Shown here in pieces: positions 50,999-61,428 of a DNA stretch of 64,000 nt. Made by a program: the position numbers and the translations under genes. A model generated the notes under the pieces. That model was not told where the DNA came from and searched no databases. It saw nothing but the letters and a program-made list of their open reading frames with translations. Positions within the stretch are counted from its first letter, which is position 1. Every line of letters starts with the position of its first letter. Origin of the DNA: Coniochaeta sp. PMI_546 (Eukaryota > Ascomycota > Sordariomycetes > Coniochaetales > Coniochaetaceae); NCBI GenBank assembly GCA_021432605.1, contig MU271143.1, positions 2,303,277-2,367,276 on the forward strand. Reading direction: 5' to 3'.

Positions 50999-51216
50999 AT
51001 TCTGATGGGGCAGGGCGTCTAGGAGCGTGGGACTACTACGACCCCAGAGAGTTAGCAAGTTCGGAACTATATTTGCATAAATATCCCACAGAATGGGTAG
51101 AGGTCCGGCAGGCTTAAATTATGATGAATCTGCTGCTCAACAGCGATCATTCCGAACTGCCAATAGTCGCGAGCATGTGCACGTCATATTGATGGTGCCC
51201 GCTGCGCTAAACACGC

Positions 51217-51608
51217 AGGCGCCAAATACGTGACTGTTAATCTAGCGCCTAGCATACATGTGAGTACTTTTTATTTGGTAGAACAAATCAAGTAACCGCA
51301 ATTCACCTATCAAGGTCGCCATGGTACCTTGAAAGCTTGAGCTTAGCATGTCAAGAGGAACGAGCTCTAAACTCACTTAGCTACAATTGCTATGACTCGC
51401 TCCCACACGTTGCAGATGCAAACATCGTGAAGATATGTTTTGTATCATGGTGGGAAAGTCGCGTCGTTACGATTTAGTGTGCTAGTCAGCTCGAGGCGCA
51501 TAGAAACAATTCTTATTTCCATGGCTTCGATTTTTGTAGGGGAAACGGGCGGCGCCTAGCGATAATTAGATTCATGGCGGTAAACACATACAACCAAGTA
51601 TCGCGCCA
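51217..51608. promoter_or_regulatory. Shared GCGCC elements in the Y2/Y3 divergent promoter
   Basis: GGCGCCAAA (51217-51225), TAGCGCCTA (51242-51250), GGCGCCTAG (51551-51559) and TCGCGCCA followed by TAGGCG (51601-51616). One pair sits 219-252 bases from Y2 and the other 110-180 bases from Y3, so each gene has its own pair. No gene is seen in 50999-51726. Confidence 0.62.
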
Positions 51609-51726
51609 GCTAGGCGTCCTTTCAACATTAGATGTTTTTATTCGCACTGGTTCATGTTCAAACTCGCCTCCAAATCTTTGACCTTCCTACCTGTTTACCA
51701 GGAGGACCACCGTCATTAGAAACAAT

Positions 51727-52594
51727 ATGAACTACGAAGATGGAACATACTCAGGCAGCCGCCGGGCTTCCAGTTGTTCAACTGCCGCCTCAGAAGAATT
51801 GGAAAGACTCATTGACTTGCCCGCCAGCAACATGCGTTCTACGAAAACGATAATTCGGAGCTATACGCCCTCATGCTTAGTGTTCACGCTCCTCTTCCTC
51901 CTATGCACCATGCTTGTCCAGACCACAATTCTCGTCAACCTTATTAGCCAAAGATGCGAGCCGAAGGTTCAGACCCAGGCTCCATGGCTACCGCCGGCGA
52001 GATCACATGATGAGATATTCAGATTCCAATCGATTTACGGCGAAGATCCCAGCCCTAAGGTTGAGGACGCGTGGACCTCGTGGATTCCACGTATGCGAAG
52101 CCCTAACACTAACAGATGAACCGAACGTCGTTCTAACAAGGCCAATATTTAGAGGGCAAGGGCTTCGTCAAGGTCCAAAACGAGTCGTCGCTTCCTGACA
52201 GGTATTCGCTGGGCTACCAACAGTCCTTGCCAGACCAACTGGCCATGGTATCCGTGTTCCACCAACTACACTGCCTTGTAAGGTCGAATTCTCCAAGAGG
52301 GCGGGCCCCACTAACTTTTCGCTCTAGTACATGACCAGAATGGCATATTTCAGCGTGCTGGCTGGAAATATCGACGAGGTACATGTTGAGCATCTGAGGC
52401 ACTGCTGGGATTATCTTAGACAGGCAATAATGTGCGCTGGAGACACCACTCTGGAGTGGGTCCATCCCCCGGACAAGACTGGATTCACTGGGAGTACTGG
52501 TTGGGGAAATCAACATACGTGCCGGGATTATGGTGCTATCTACGACTGGGCGGAACAAAATAGGGTTCATGACATTAAAAAAATTCACAGATAG
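51727..52594 (+). CDS. UstY-type DUF3328 protein (Y3)
   Basis: Exons 51727-52090, 52153-52277 and 52328-52594, 251 residues. Ser-rich cytoplasmic tail, one membrane segment (LVFTLLFLLCTMLVQTTILV), then IYGEDPSPKVEDAW, GKGFVKV and the motifs HQLHC (158-162) and HLRHC (185-189), followed by LRQAIMCAGDTTLEW. The last intron splits the protein directly after HQLHCL, as in Y2. Divergently transcribed from Y2 over a shared promoter. Confidence 0.91.
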
Positions 52595-53026
52595 GACTTA
52601 CCCATATGCTAGTAGGCTTGACATTCGAGCCTACAAAGACATTACGTTCGATATCCTAAAATCTTTCAGCTGCATGAAGCATAGAGGTACGGGCCTTTGA
52701 GCACAAACTGAAGGTCTAGTTCAGTGCCAACCGACTGGAGTTTAGACTCTGATCTGTTCCTTCCACAGTTGCCGACTACCGTAGACAGCAGGGGCTCATA
52801 TAAGTCTACACAAACCTACATTATTTTACACCATCACCATGCACCATATGTAGTCCCAAGTACACAACCCTTCCTTTCACACTGAGAGAAGTCTTGTCTT
52901 GTTATGAGCCATCCGAGCCGTCACTCTCACAGAAGCGCTAAGCATACAAGAAACATTGTCTCTCAATCGAATGTCAATTTTTAGGGGTCGCAACGGATTT
53001 ACGGAAGGGGTGACATGGCGGAACAG

Positions 53027-53063
53027 AAGCGCCAACTTTGCGCCTATGGGATTCTTGCGCCAA
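53027..53063. promoter_or_regulatory. Three shared GCGCC elements upstream of Y4
   Basis: AAGCGCCAA (53027-53035), TTGCGCCTA (53038-53046) and TTGCGCCAA (53055-53063) lie in 37 bases, 260-296 bases before the Y4 ATG. A 15-base T run is at 53246-53260. No gene is seen in 52595-53322. Confidence 0.66.
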
Positions 53064-53322
53064 ATAGTTTAAGCAAGACTCTACGGAGGCGAGACGTGAT
53101 ACGACCCCGGGAACCACCGACCTCTACCCCCCACTCACATCCGCCCCGGTAGAAGCCACAGTCCTTTCCGCGCTTCTTCAGGTTTAGATACTCTGCGAAA
53201 TGCTTACTCTATGGTCCTTTCATGGTCATCATTCCCTCCGTTAAATTTTTTTTTTTTTTTCCTCTCTTTTTTCTTTTTTATCAGAAAACTCAGGTCGTAT
53301 AACCAGGCGTCTTGTAGAAAAT

Positions 53323-54350
53323 ATGATGGGTTACGAGCCGCTACGCACTCCCAGCTTGACCGGCAAGCAATTGGGCCGTTGCTCCGATGACGCATGGATT
53401 GATCTTGCTCAGCTGAGAAAAGGCAATTCCTGGCGACTATGGGTGCTTCACCTTGGCGTGCCACTTTTGTACACACTGATACTCGTGACGGTGCTGACGC
53501 ACTTTTGGAACGACGAGGGAGCATTCAATATGGTTGATTGTAAGGTATCGTCTACAGTCAGTGCTTCCACTACTAATCAAAGCTTTAGCGCCTGCAAGTT
53601 ATATTGGTGCCAACATGCATCTTGAGGTGTTCTCTCTAGACGGGTCTGACCTCAGTCCGTTTACCGGCGATCCGGGACCAGAGCTCGATGGCTTGTGGGA
53701 GGGCTTACTACAATGTACAGTGGAACTTTGGGCTCCAGTTCTTACTCTGAGTTCACGACTAACATGTTCGCTCGAATGAAGATAATCATATGCGGATCCC
53801 CGAGGAATGGGTTCATAGACACGAACGGGAGTATCAAGCAGTCAAGCTTCCTGATGGTGGCTACCTTGGGGTGTTAAGCGTATTTCACGAACTTCATTGT
53901 ATTGTAAGTCGAACCTTGCGCTCCGAGTCCTTACAACCGATAAAACTGTACTAACAAGTTACATGGAGAAAATTGTGTATAGAACCTTGCATTTTGACTA
54001 TTATTACCCTAACGCGAGTGCTGAGCTGCGTAGGGAGCGACTTCACCATACTAGTATGTCCGCCATGTCTGCCTGGTTCTCTGGGCAATAATGACTGATG
54101 CAGCGTGCAAACTCAAGAGCACTGTCTCGACCTTTTTAGAATGTCAGCCATGTGTCGTGGCGATGTCTCCGTACTCACTCACAGGTGGGTGGATGGCGCC
54201 CTGAGGCCGGACCACAACCAAAGCGCTCCACACCAATGCGTAGACTGGAACCAGGTAATGAACTTTGGGAAGTCAGCCTCAGTCAATGTTTTTCGCGAGA
54301 CCTACATTGTCAACCCGCAAACCGGTATGGTAAATTTTCATATCGTTTGA
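53323..54350 (+). CDS. UstY-type DUF3328 protein (Y4)
   Basis: Exons 53323-53539, 53589-53714, 53782-53903, 53969-54053 and 54118-54350, 260 residues. Cytoplasmic tail, one membrane segment (LGVPLLYTLILVTVLTHFW), an SPAS entry to the lumenal domain, PGPELDGLWEGLL, RIPEEWVHRH, HELHC (150-154) and, created by the last splice, HTKHC (182-186), then LFRMSAMCRGDVSV and HRWVDG. It is the most diverged of the four, with an extra exon. Acceptors at 53967-53968 and 54116-54117 were chosen because nearer AGs give stops or lose the second HxxHC motif. Confidence 0.84.
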
Positions 54351-54651
54351 AGTTTGATTCTAACCTTTAAGAACAGGAGATAACCCTTTCTGGGATGTGG
54401 GAAAGTCAGGTTGAAGATCTAGGTATTGCAGTATATTGCAGTAATGTTTGGCGTTCATGGCACAAGCTCACCTCGCGACCATCTATCTCGAATTGCTCGC
54501 GTGGAACGTAGACATTTCTGCGCAGACCTAGAAATGCCACTTTACACTGATGGCTTTATCGAACTCTTAGCAGCAACTGGGAGGTCTTTTTCTTTATGGA
54601 GGTCGTCCCACGTACGACTGAAAGGTCTCACGCAGGCTAGAGCTTCCTCAC
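54351..54651. other. Intergenic, convergent 3' ends
   Basis: Between Y4 and the F-box-like gene. Nothing seen. Confidence 0.45.
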
Positions 54652-55065
54652 TTATTTTAGTGCAGGTCGGCTGGGGTTGGACGCTGCGCAGTGCGCCAAC
54701 AATGATGATGAGGTCGCAGGAACCCTCGCCAGTCTTGAGTAAATTGTTGACAGGTCGACGGGTGGACAGAAAATCGCAATCTCGTTATCTGTGAGGCAAT
54801 TATAGAAGTACCTCGATGTGGTGGCAAGAGGGTAAAGAATTTCGAGGCGGTCATCTGAAGAATCGTAAAGTTCGTGGAAAATGCTGAGGATCAGCTCGGG
54901 AGGAAGTCCATCCAACCTCAAGGGAGGAGCCGCTTTCTTCGCTAGCAATACATATCTCAAACACTCTGCTGCACTGTCAAGTCGATCGTCTCTCGGAGAG
55001 AGGGATAGTTGCGCGAGGCGGATTGACAATTCTTCAACGCTGACTGTGACTGTAGGTCTGGACAT
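54652..55065 (-). CDS. F-box-like protein, short
   Basis: A single-exon frame of 137 residues from the ATG at 55065; the frame has another ATG at 55203. The segment LDGLPPELILSIFHELYD followed by LYPLATTSRYFYNCL is the pattern of the N-terminal half of an F-box (LP.E....I...L). F-box proteins bring substrates to SCF ubiquitin ligases. There is no substrate-binding repeat region after it, so this may be a truncated copy. No cluster promoter element is seen nearby. Confidence 0.45.
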   Translation of the reverse strand: MSRPTVTVSVEELSIRLAQLSLSPRDDRLDSAAECLRYVLLAKKAAPPLRLDGLPPELILSIFHELYDSSDDRLEILYPLATTSRYFYNCLTDNEIAIFCPPVDLSTIYSRLARVPATSSSLLAHCAASNPSRPALK

Positions 55066-55417
55066 GGTGATGCAGATATTCGCTGGCCGATCCCCCGCGT
55101 AGCATCCACCAACGGGTTGTAACCTAAGATCGAGAAAGGTTCGTGGTAGGTATGAAGTTGAAGAAAGACGTATTCGCATCAAACTCGTGGATACGAGCGC
55201 CATAGATTCAAGTGAATGAAGACTAGAGTGGGAGGTGAACGTAGAAGCGGGCCTTTACGTAGGTGAATGCTCATGATGCCACTCTGACGGGTTCATTTTG
55301 ATGAAGTGACCAAACGCCATGAAAGAAATATACTGGTTGATGGGTTCCCAAAACACTGCATTAATGCGTGTATCCAACGCCATCGTGTGCGATCTCCACC
55401 CCTTCCGCATTGTAGGT

Positions 55418-56069
55418 TTATATTTTAGTTGCTGACACAGAAACGTCAATGTCAAAATCGTTTCCATCCAAACATAGATGTTGGCTCCCTTTGTCGTTGC
55501 AAGCGAATGTCAAGTTGCGGGATCCAAATGCCTCGAAATTGACTCTGAGAAGCATTATTAGAGGATAATTATGGCCAAGCCATCTGTCTTTCTATGACAT
55601 TGTGTTTTGATACTCACTGAAAGCTACCATCAACTTCATCCTCCTCGCAAGTCCATGTCTCATTCACGGTCAACTGATTAATCACCGCGTCGAACTGAAA
55701 CTGCACTATTATGCTGGGATCTCGAGATTCCACAAAGCAATTGTACCATAATTCCGGGTTACCAGTCACCCTGTCTGGAGCGAGCGTTGCTCCATGTGCG
55801 GCACATTCACCGCTGATACCTGTTATTGGGTTGAGAAGCTGGAATATAACAGCATTGTTATCGGGGTTCGTGCTGTCAAGCACTACCTGCGGCGCCAGTG
55901 CAGTGAGATTGTGTAGTGCGAAGGACTTCGAAACGCATTGGTCGTCACTTGAAAATGCGGGTGAAGGATGTGTTCGCCATTGCGCTGATTCGAGTTGTGA
56001 AGCTGAAGCGGCGCTTATAAGTGCCAGAAATAGGGCCATTAAGGTATGCAAAACAACCAAGAGCGTCAT
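55418..56069 (-). CDS. Small secreted protein, probably beta-rich (AA1-like)
   Basis: Exons 56069-55618 and 55544-55418, 192 residues. Signal peptide MTLLVVLHTLMALFLALISA, cleaved before the Ser/Gln region. The mature part has six Cys, two N-glycosylation sites and alternating hydrophobic strands (QFQFDAVINQLTVNETW, LTFACNDKG), ending DIDVSVSATKI. It resembles the AA1-like secreted proteins common in plant-associated ascomycetes, an assignment by pattern only. The frame also extends upstream to 56198, but the ATG at 56069 starts the signal peptide. No link to the RiPP pathway is evident. Confidence 0.78.
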
Positions 56070-56540
56070 AGCGTGATATACCTCAGGTACTGGACCTCTG
56101 CAAGCTGAAAAGACATTGCGTCTTCCTGCCGGCCATGGTCTATATTTATAGAGTCGCGAACTGCAGGTTGTAAAGGATCTACAGTCACAGTTAAACAACG
56201 AGTGTGGTTATATAGTACAAGCTGTATCTATATTCGGTTGTCATTGGAACAACTATCGGCTGCCATTTAACTTGCTTGATCCCTTTTCCGGCAATGATGG
56301 GAAGAGGTACTTTACCCTGCCGTCTGGAATCGCTTAAGGTTGCCTAGAGGTACCTTAGGTAAGGTACCTTAGGTGTGTGAAGCTACTAGATTCGCGCTTT
56401 ATTTCCGAAAAGTCCGCAGTTTTCGAGTGGGCCTGGCACCGATCTCATGAAACCCAAGTAGGCCAAGCCATTGTAGGCTTCAAAATTTTCTTATCACAAT
56501 TGTGTATCACTCAATATGTCTGTAATAGTTCGCAAGCGCG
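56070..56540. other. Intergenic, divergent promoter region
   Basis: Contains repeated GGTACCTTAGGTAAGGTACCTTAG-type palindromic pieces near 56350-56372 (only short parts listed). No GCGCC element and no gene seen. Confidence 0.45.
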
Positions 56541-57124
56541 ATGCCGCCCGACTTCGAAAGCCAAAGCTACTGGCACGACAGATTTTCCAAAGAAACAGCG
56601 TTCGAATGGCTCACAGATCCCTCCACCTTTCTGCGGATCCTTGAACCCTTCCTTGGCCAGCTGGACCGCTCTGCAAAGCTGCTTCACCTCGGCTGTGGCA
56701 CAAGCGACTTGCACAACCATCTGCGGGCGAGAGGCTACTACAATGTCACCAATGTTGATTTTGAGCCTCTAGCCTTGAACCGCGGGCAGGAACTCGAACA
56801 GTCTGCCTTTGGCGATTTGACAATGAAATACGTTCTTGCGGACGCGACACAGCTCCGGCTCAATGAGAAGTACGACCTTGTGATCGACAATGTACAGCCG
56901 ACGCGATATCATGTGGCGCTGACGGTGCCGTGTTACACATTGCCCAGTGTGTCAAGAAGCACATGGCACCGGGCGGCTGCTGGGTTTCGCCGAGTTACTC
57001 CTCGTCCCGGTCCGAGGTCGAGAAGTTACCGTTCGATGTCCACGCATTTGCTACCATTCCTGTGCCCAAGCAGAAAGAAACCGACCCCGACACATTCTAC
57101 TGGTGCTACGTTCTTCAGCCATGA
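56541..57124 (+). pseudogene. UstM-like class I methyltransferase, frame broken
   Basis: SAM-dependent methyltransferase of the small METTL/EEF1A-lysine-methyltransferase-like group that includes proteins of the UstM kind. The N-terminal half is intact: YWHDRF and FEWL, SAM loop LLHLGCGTSDL (near residue 50), acidic turn VDFEPLALNRG, then DLVIDN. Homology then stops in this frame at about 56888-56893 and continues in the frame one base earlier (CGADGAVLHIAQCVKKHM ... FYWCYVLQP, ending at 57124). That equals a one-base deletion or a sequencing error; no intron with sensible borders bridges it. If real, the encoded enzyme loses its C-terminal half. There is no cluster promoter element upstream, so membership of the RiPP cluster is inferred from position only. 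Confidence 0.75.
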
Positions 57125-58409
57125 TCGGTAGCTCGTTCATCCACGTTTGGGGTTTGTTGATTTCGTTCGCATTGGGTACCTAACTATTGCCAGCAAGATG
57201 TCAACCTTATACTAGACCTAGACGTTCAGGATGGTGGGTAGACGCCCAGACTCTAAAGTCTATATCTGTTGTCGCGAAGGGAATTCAGGGAACAGCTGGG
57301 TCTGTGTGGAAGTTGCGTGCATATCTACTGTATGCTACATGTCATTGAGTTCAGAAGAAATCCATATGGTCCGACCATGTGTTTCACTTGAGTCATTGAC
57401 GCCCAATTTCTCTGCATAGTCTCGTAGACAATGTATGTTAAGTTCACACTTAAGTGCACGATGGACCGATGCACAAGATGCCACCCTTTGATGCTTGCCT
57501 TAACACAGCGTGACTATATAGACTACGTTATCAGCTCAGGCGCCACCATCGGATGGTTCTCAGACACTGTTCATCTTATTGGTATGCGCGGCATTATCGG
57601 AAGACAGTCCCTCGAGACATGCGCTGACGAAGAAACTTCTAGCCGGATTCCAAAGCACTGTTTTCCCAGAAATCAGGACCAGATGAGACAAGTGCATTCC
57701 ATTTGCTCCGAGGCATTGGTCACTAACTATGGCGATTGGATAAATTAGACGCTCCTCCAGGAGCCGACCGACTCAGCACTAGGCTACTACAGGACTACAA
57801 CACACTCACATAGGTTCCAGCGCGTCATGGCGCAGATTCAGGTACACAGCTGCTGTGCTAGCTCCACGGCTAATTGGAATCCCACTGCGCGATCTGGCTG
57901 GCATGCGTATCTTGGGCGACTCACGGCTGTATTGGCATGACGTTTTGCCGCACTTTTGCTTGAGAGTGCGGCGCTACTGATTCGACCTGATTGATACCCT
58001 CTAATCTGAGAAGCTGGGCCACAAGTGACAAATCTTACCGACATCCATCAGGATCAATTGACCGCTGCAGACTACAGGCAGGATCTCTACCTTGTTGAAG
58101 AAGGGGATGCGCCAAGCACTAGCTGCGACTTGACGAGATGGGAGCAGGCAGCTTCGGATACTGCGCCCAAGATGGGGCGTAAATAGACGAAACATGCGAA
58201 AGGGATATGGCACACGGTTTATTTCCAGTCATCTATTCTCGGAATGCTGATGATTCACCTGCGAGGTGGATGTCTAATGCTCGACTTAGTTATTTAATGA
58301 TTCCTAGAGACCATCACTTAACTGCCTGCTTCCCGAGATCCTCGCACTTCAGCGCTACTCCATCCTTCCAGCTCGTCTTCAGTATCTGTCTCACGAAGTC
58401 TCCTCTAGT
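57125..58409. other. Intergenic, ~1.3 kb without supported gene
   Basis: A 105-codon plus-strand frame at 57431-57748 with several Cys/His shows no known domain and no partner exon. One TGCGCCAAG (58109-58117) lies 293 bases before the cupin gene. Otherwise nothing. Confidence 0.45.
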
Positions 58410-59120
58410 ATGTTCGTCAAGGTCGTTACCCTCTGCCTCCTGGCAGCGACTGCTGCAGCCGTCGACAAGCCCAAAGATGCAGACCTCAACGCCAAGCTCA
58501 AGGTCTCGGCCACTGAGCTCTCAAAGCTGGATCTCATCCACGACCAGCTCGTGTATGACTTCAAGTCCCACCCATACTACACATATGCGCCTGGCGGAGT
58601 AGTCAATGCAAACGCCGCCACGTTCCCTGCAGCCACCGGCCACGGCCTGACCGTCGCTTGGCTTGCCCTAGGCCCTTGCGCCATGCTTCCTCCCCATCTT
58701 CACCCCCGCGCGACTAACTTCGTCGTGGCTGTCGAGGGCGAGACGCAGACTTGGATGGTCCAAGAAAACGGTGCACAGGTGGTGACGACCACCCTCACTC
58801 CAGGGAAGATGACTGTCTTCCCTCAAGGCAGCGTCCACTCCATGCAGAATTTGGGTATGTTCACGCACTCACCTGGGTGATGTCCCTGCACTAACAGCGC
58901 CCCAGGATGCGGCAATTCCACGCTCATATCGGCCTTGAACTCGGACGACACTGGCACAACAAATCTCCTTAACTCTTTGTTCAGCTTGCCTGATTATATG
59001 GTCGCGGCTGCTTTTGGAACGAAGGGCAACAGCACTAGCTTCGGCGCCAACGTCCCCGCCGTCGGGACGGGAGCGGCCCTTGGCTCTGCCCAGTGCAGGG
59101 CAAAGTGTGGACTGGATTGA
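58410..59120 (+). CDS. Secreted germin-like cupin
   Basis: Exons 58410-58854 and 58906-59120, 219 residues. Signal peptide MFVKVVTLCLLAATAAA. A single cupin domain with motif 1 PPHLHPRATNFVVAVEGE (metal-binding His pair; the usual Glu place is less canonical) and motif 2 GKMTVFPQGSVHSMQNLG, split from GCGNSTLISALNS by the intron. The C-terminal tail is Gly/Ala-rich with two Cys. Fungal germin-like/spherulin-like proteins are extracellular and manganese-binding, and some are oxalate oxidases or superoxide dismutases; activity here cannot be stated. Confidence 0.9.
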
Positions 59121-59264
59121 AATACAATGCGGTGATGATGGTAATACTGTACGATAGAATAAAATGGCTCAGTAGATGAGCATTATAGCAATAAATTGTA
59201 TCCTATAATTGTGCCCTGAGTTGGTCAGACGTACACAGCGGAGCACCAAATATTCAATCCGTAC

Positions 59265-61428
59265 TCAAAGCGTATCAGGCCTTCTCGGCCTTCCGGCATT
59301 CTTCCTCACATCCGCAAGCGGGTGTAAAAGCCTCACACCGCGAAGCATCCTAGCCAATTGCCAGGTATTCTTCTTCTCATCAACGATGTCTGGATGTTCC
59401 ACAACTTCGAGCAACGGACGTTCTACCCCTTCAGCAAGGTCAACCAGTCCCGGTTCCGTCTTCATGAACCAGAGCGGGAGCCGCCATCTCGGTGTCTGTG
59501 CTCTCACTACAGTCTGCAGGGCTGCCCTAGGCACTTGGATATCGCCGAGTCCTATTGTTTTCGGAAGCGCTCCCTCCCTAAACAGAACCCATAGCAGGCC
59601 CACTAAGACGACGAGATGCACGGCGGCATCCCCTGCTACAAAGAGCCATCCGGTCCACCAGAGGATCGCCAAGCGGGATCTGGAGGTTCCTCCGGTGGCG
59701 GTGGTGATCATCTCGTCCGGCAGGATGAATTGCGTCACGGCCTTCAGTCCGTGCTCGGAGGCAGTATAGTTGCCGAATATGGTAGCCGTGGTCGTGTGCT
59801 GAAATGGCACTGCTAGCACGTTGCGGAGTTTGGACGTCGTGGTGTCCTTGTCGTCGGGGAAGGATTTGACGTACGTCCTGTGGCTCCAGGTCATGGCATA
59901 TATCAAGGCATTGATATTGCTGATGTCGTTGAGGGTGGCGTTTGGCCCGGGAGTCAAGATGGCGCGAAACACCGTCCGGTAGTCGGACGCTCTAGTATTT
60001 ATAGGTACTGGGGCAGCCCCTTGAGGGATTTCGATGTCAACTATTGAACCGTTTCGTCGGTTGTAGGATGTTGTTGTCAGCTGCTTGAAGGCCGACATGC
60101 GGGTCGTCGAGCTCAACACCCCCGACCGCCATGCTGTGTTGTTGTTGCAGAGGTTGTTATCGAGAAGGATTTTGGGACACGCAGCCCATCCTGTCAATCT
60201 ATCTTAGCAGTCGATCCTGTTCTCGCAAGAGTTCCACAACTCACCAACGTCGATGGACTGCCCATACTGCTTAACGCATATCTGCAAGCCGTTGTTCTCC
60301 TGCGCGCCGCCGTACACGCAATCTTGGACAAGATCAAACGCAAGGTTTGCATCAGGTCTCTCGAATTTGAGGATGAAGCCTATCGCGTTACCAATCCGCA
60401 GGGTCTCGGAGTCGTCGAATATGCCCCCGGACAGCAATGTCTCGTTCAAAAACTCCCTGACTTGACGAGGTGCCTCCAGTCCGCCGGGCATGATGAAAGA
60501 TCTGCAGTCTGTTTCGCATCCTGCAAACGGGAACTCAAGGGCGTACCTAGAGTTGCTGAGTAAGTTGGAGCTCCATAACTCAAAGAACATGGACATGTCC
60601 GCCTGTGAGACGACTCCCATGACTCCGATATCGAGCGGTATGAGACCAGCGTAAACTGCCATGGTCACGTTCGAGGCCACGAAATAGTATTGAAATGTTG
60701 CCATGACTAAGACCCATGCTTGTATGAGTACTGCATTTCTCCACATGATGATATGAAGGGTACGTAGACTTACATTTGAGGACCGATCCAAACGCAAGGC
60801 TCAGTACAGGAAGACTCAACCTCCATTTCACCTCCGGGTCAGTGTTATTGTGAGACGCATATGGGGACAGGAGACCCTACCTGAAGTCACACCAAGGAGT
60901 GATGAACCAGTTCATCGCCGCTACTTGAAAAACGGAAAAGAACCCCGAAGCCTCGCCTAATCCAACGTACGATTCGAACGAGCTACCGTCGGGGCGAGTC
61001 ATCAAAACGGTTCTCAGCACTCCAAGGAATGACTTCAAAGTCGCATCAGTAAGATATGCGGATGTCTGGGAGAGGACCGAGACGACCAAATTGGTGGTAG
61101 ACGCCTCCCAAAACACGCCGAATGGAGTCTCCACCCGACCGTAGATGAGAACAACTATAATGAACCAGCAGTACAAGATCGCGAAGACCAGGCTGATGCC
61201 GTACATGAGGATGACTGGCCTGAGTTCGCGAAGCTTGGGCGACACAGCAGCACAGCGGGACCTGAAGGAGTAGCTGTTAGGGACCGCGCGCGGCGGTGAT
61301 GAGCCGTAAACATTGCTACGGACGTCTTGGAGTGTAAACGTCGTCTCGATCATCGACTCCTTGAAGTCAAAGGTACTGGAAGACCAATGCTCCTTGGACT
61401 GTCGATCACTCGATGACAGTCGGTCCAT
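59265..61428 (-). CDS. Large multi-pass membrane protein, function unknown
   Basis: Exons 61428-60881, 60820-60774, 60730-60245 and 60190-59265, about 668 residues. Hydrophobic spans: ILMYGISLVFAILYCWFIIV, FFSVFQVAAMNWFI, LSLPVLSLAFGSVL to YYFVASNVTMAVYAGLIPL, and near the C-terminus ILWWTGWLFVAGDAAVHLVVLVGLLW. A large extracellular/lumenal region between has paired Cys (GCETDC, DNNLCNNN) and N-glycosylation sites. The C-terminal ~100 residues are cytoplasmic. This is the layout of a conserved but uncharacterised ascomycete family. The third exon's acceptor has three in-frame options (60731, 60745 and 60757 region), so a few residues there are uncertain. Confidence 0.78.

Noticed and set aside
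54652-55203. F-box-like protein as a cluster member
   Set aside because: No cluster promoter element and no role for such a protein in known dikaritin pathways; kept only as a low-confidence gene.
56541-57131. Methyltransferase as an intact 196-residue protein
   Set aside because: After about 56890 this frame loses all family similarity, which continues in another frame.
57431-57748. 105-codon Cys/His-containing frame as a zinc-finger gene
   Set aside because: Spacing of Cys/His fits no known finger, no exon partners, no promoter features.
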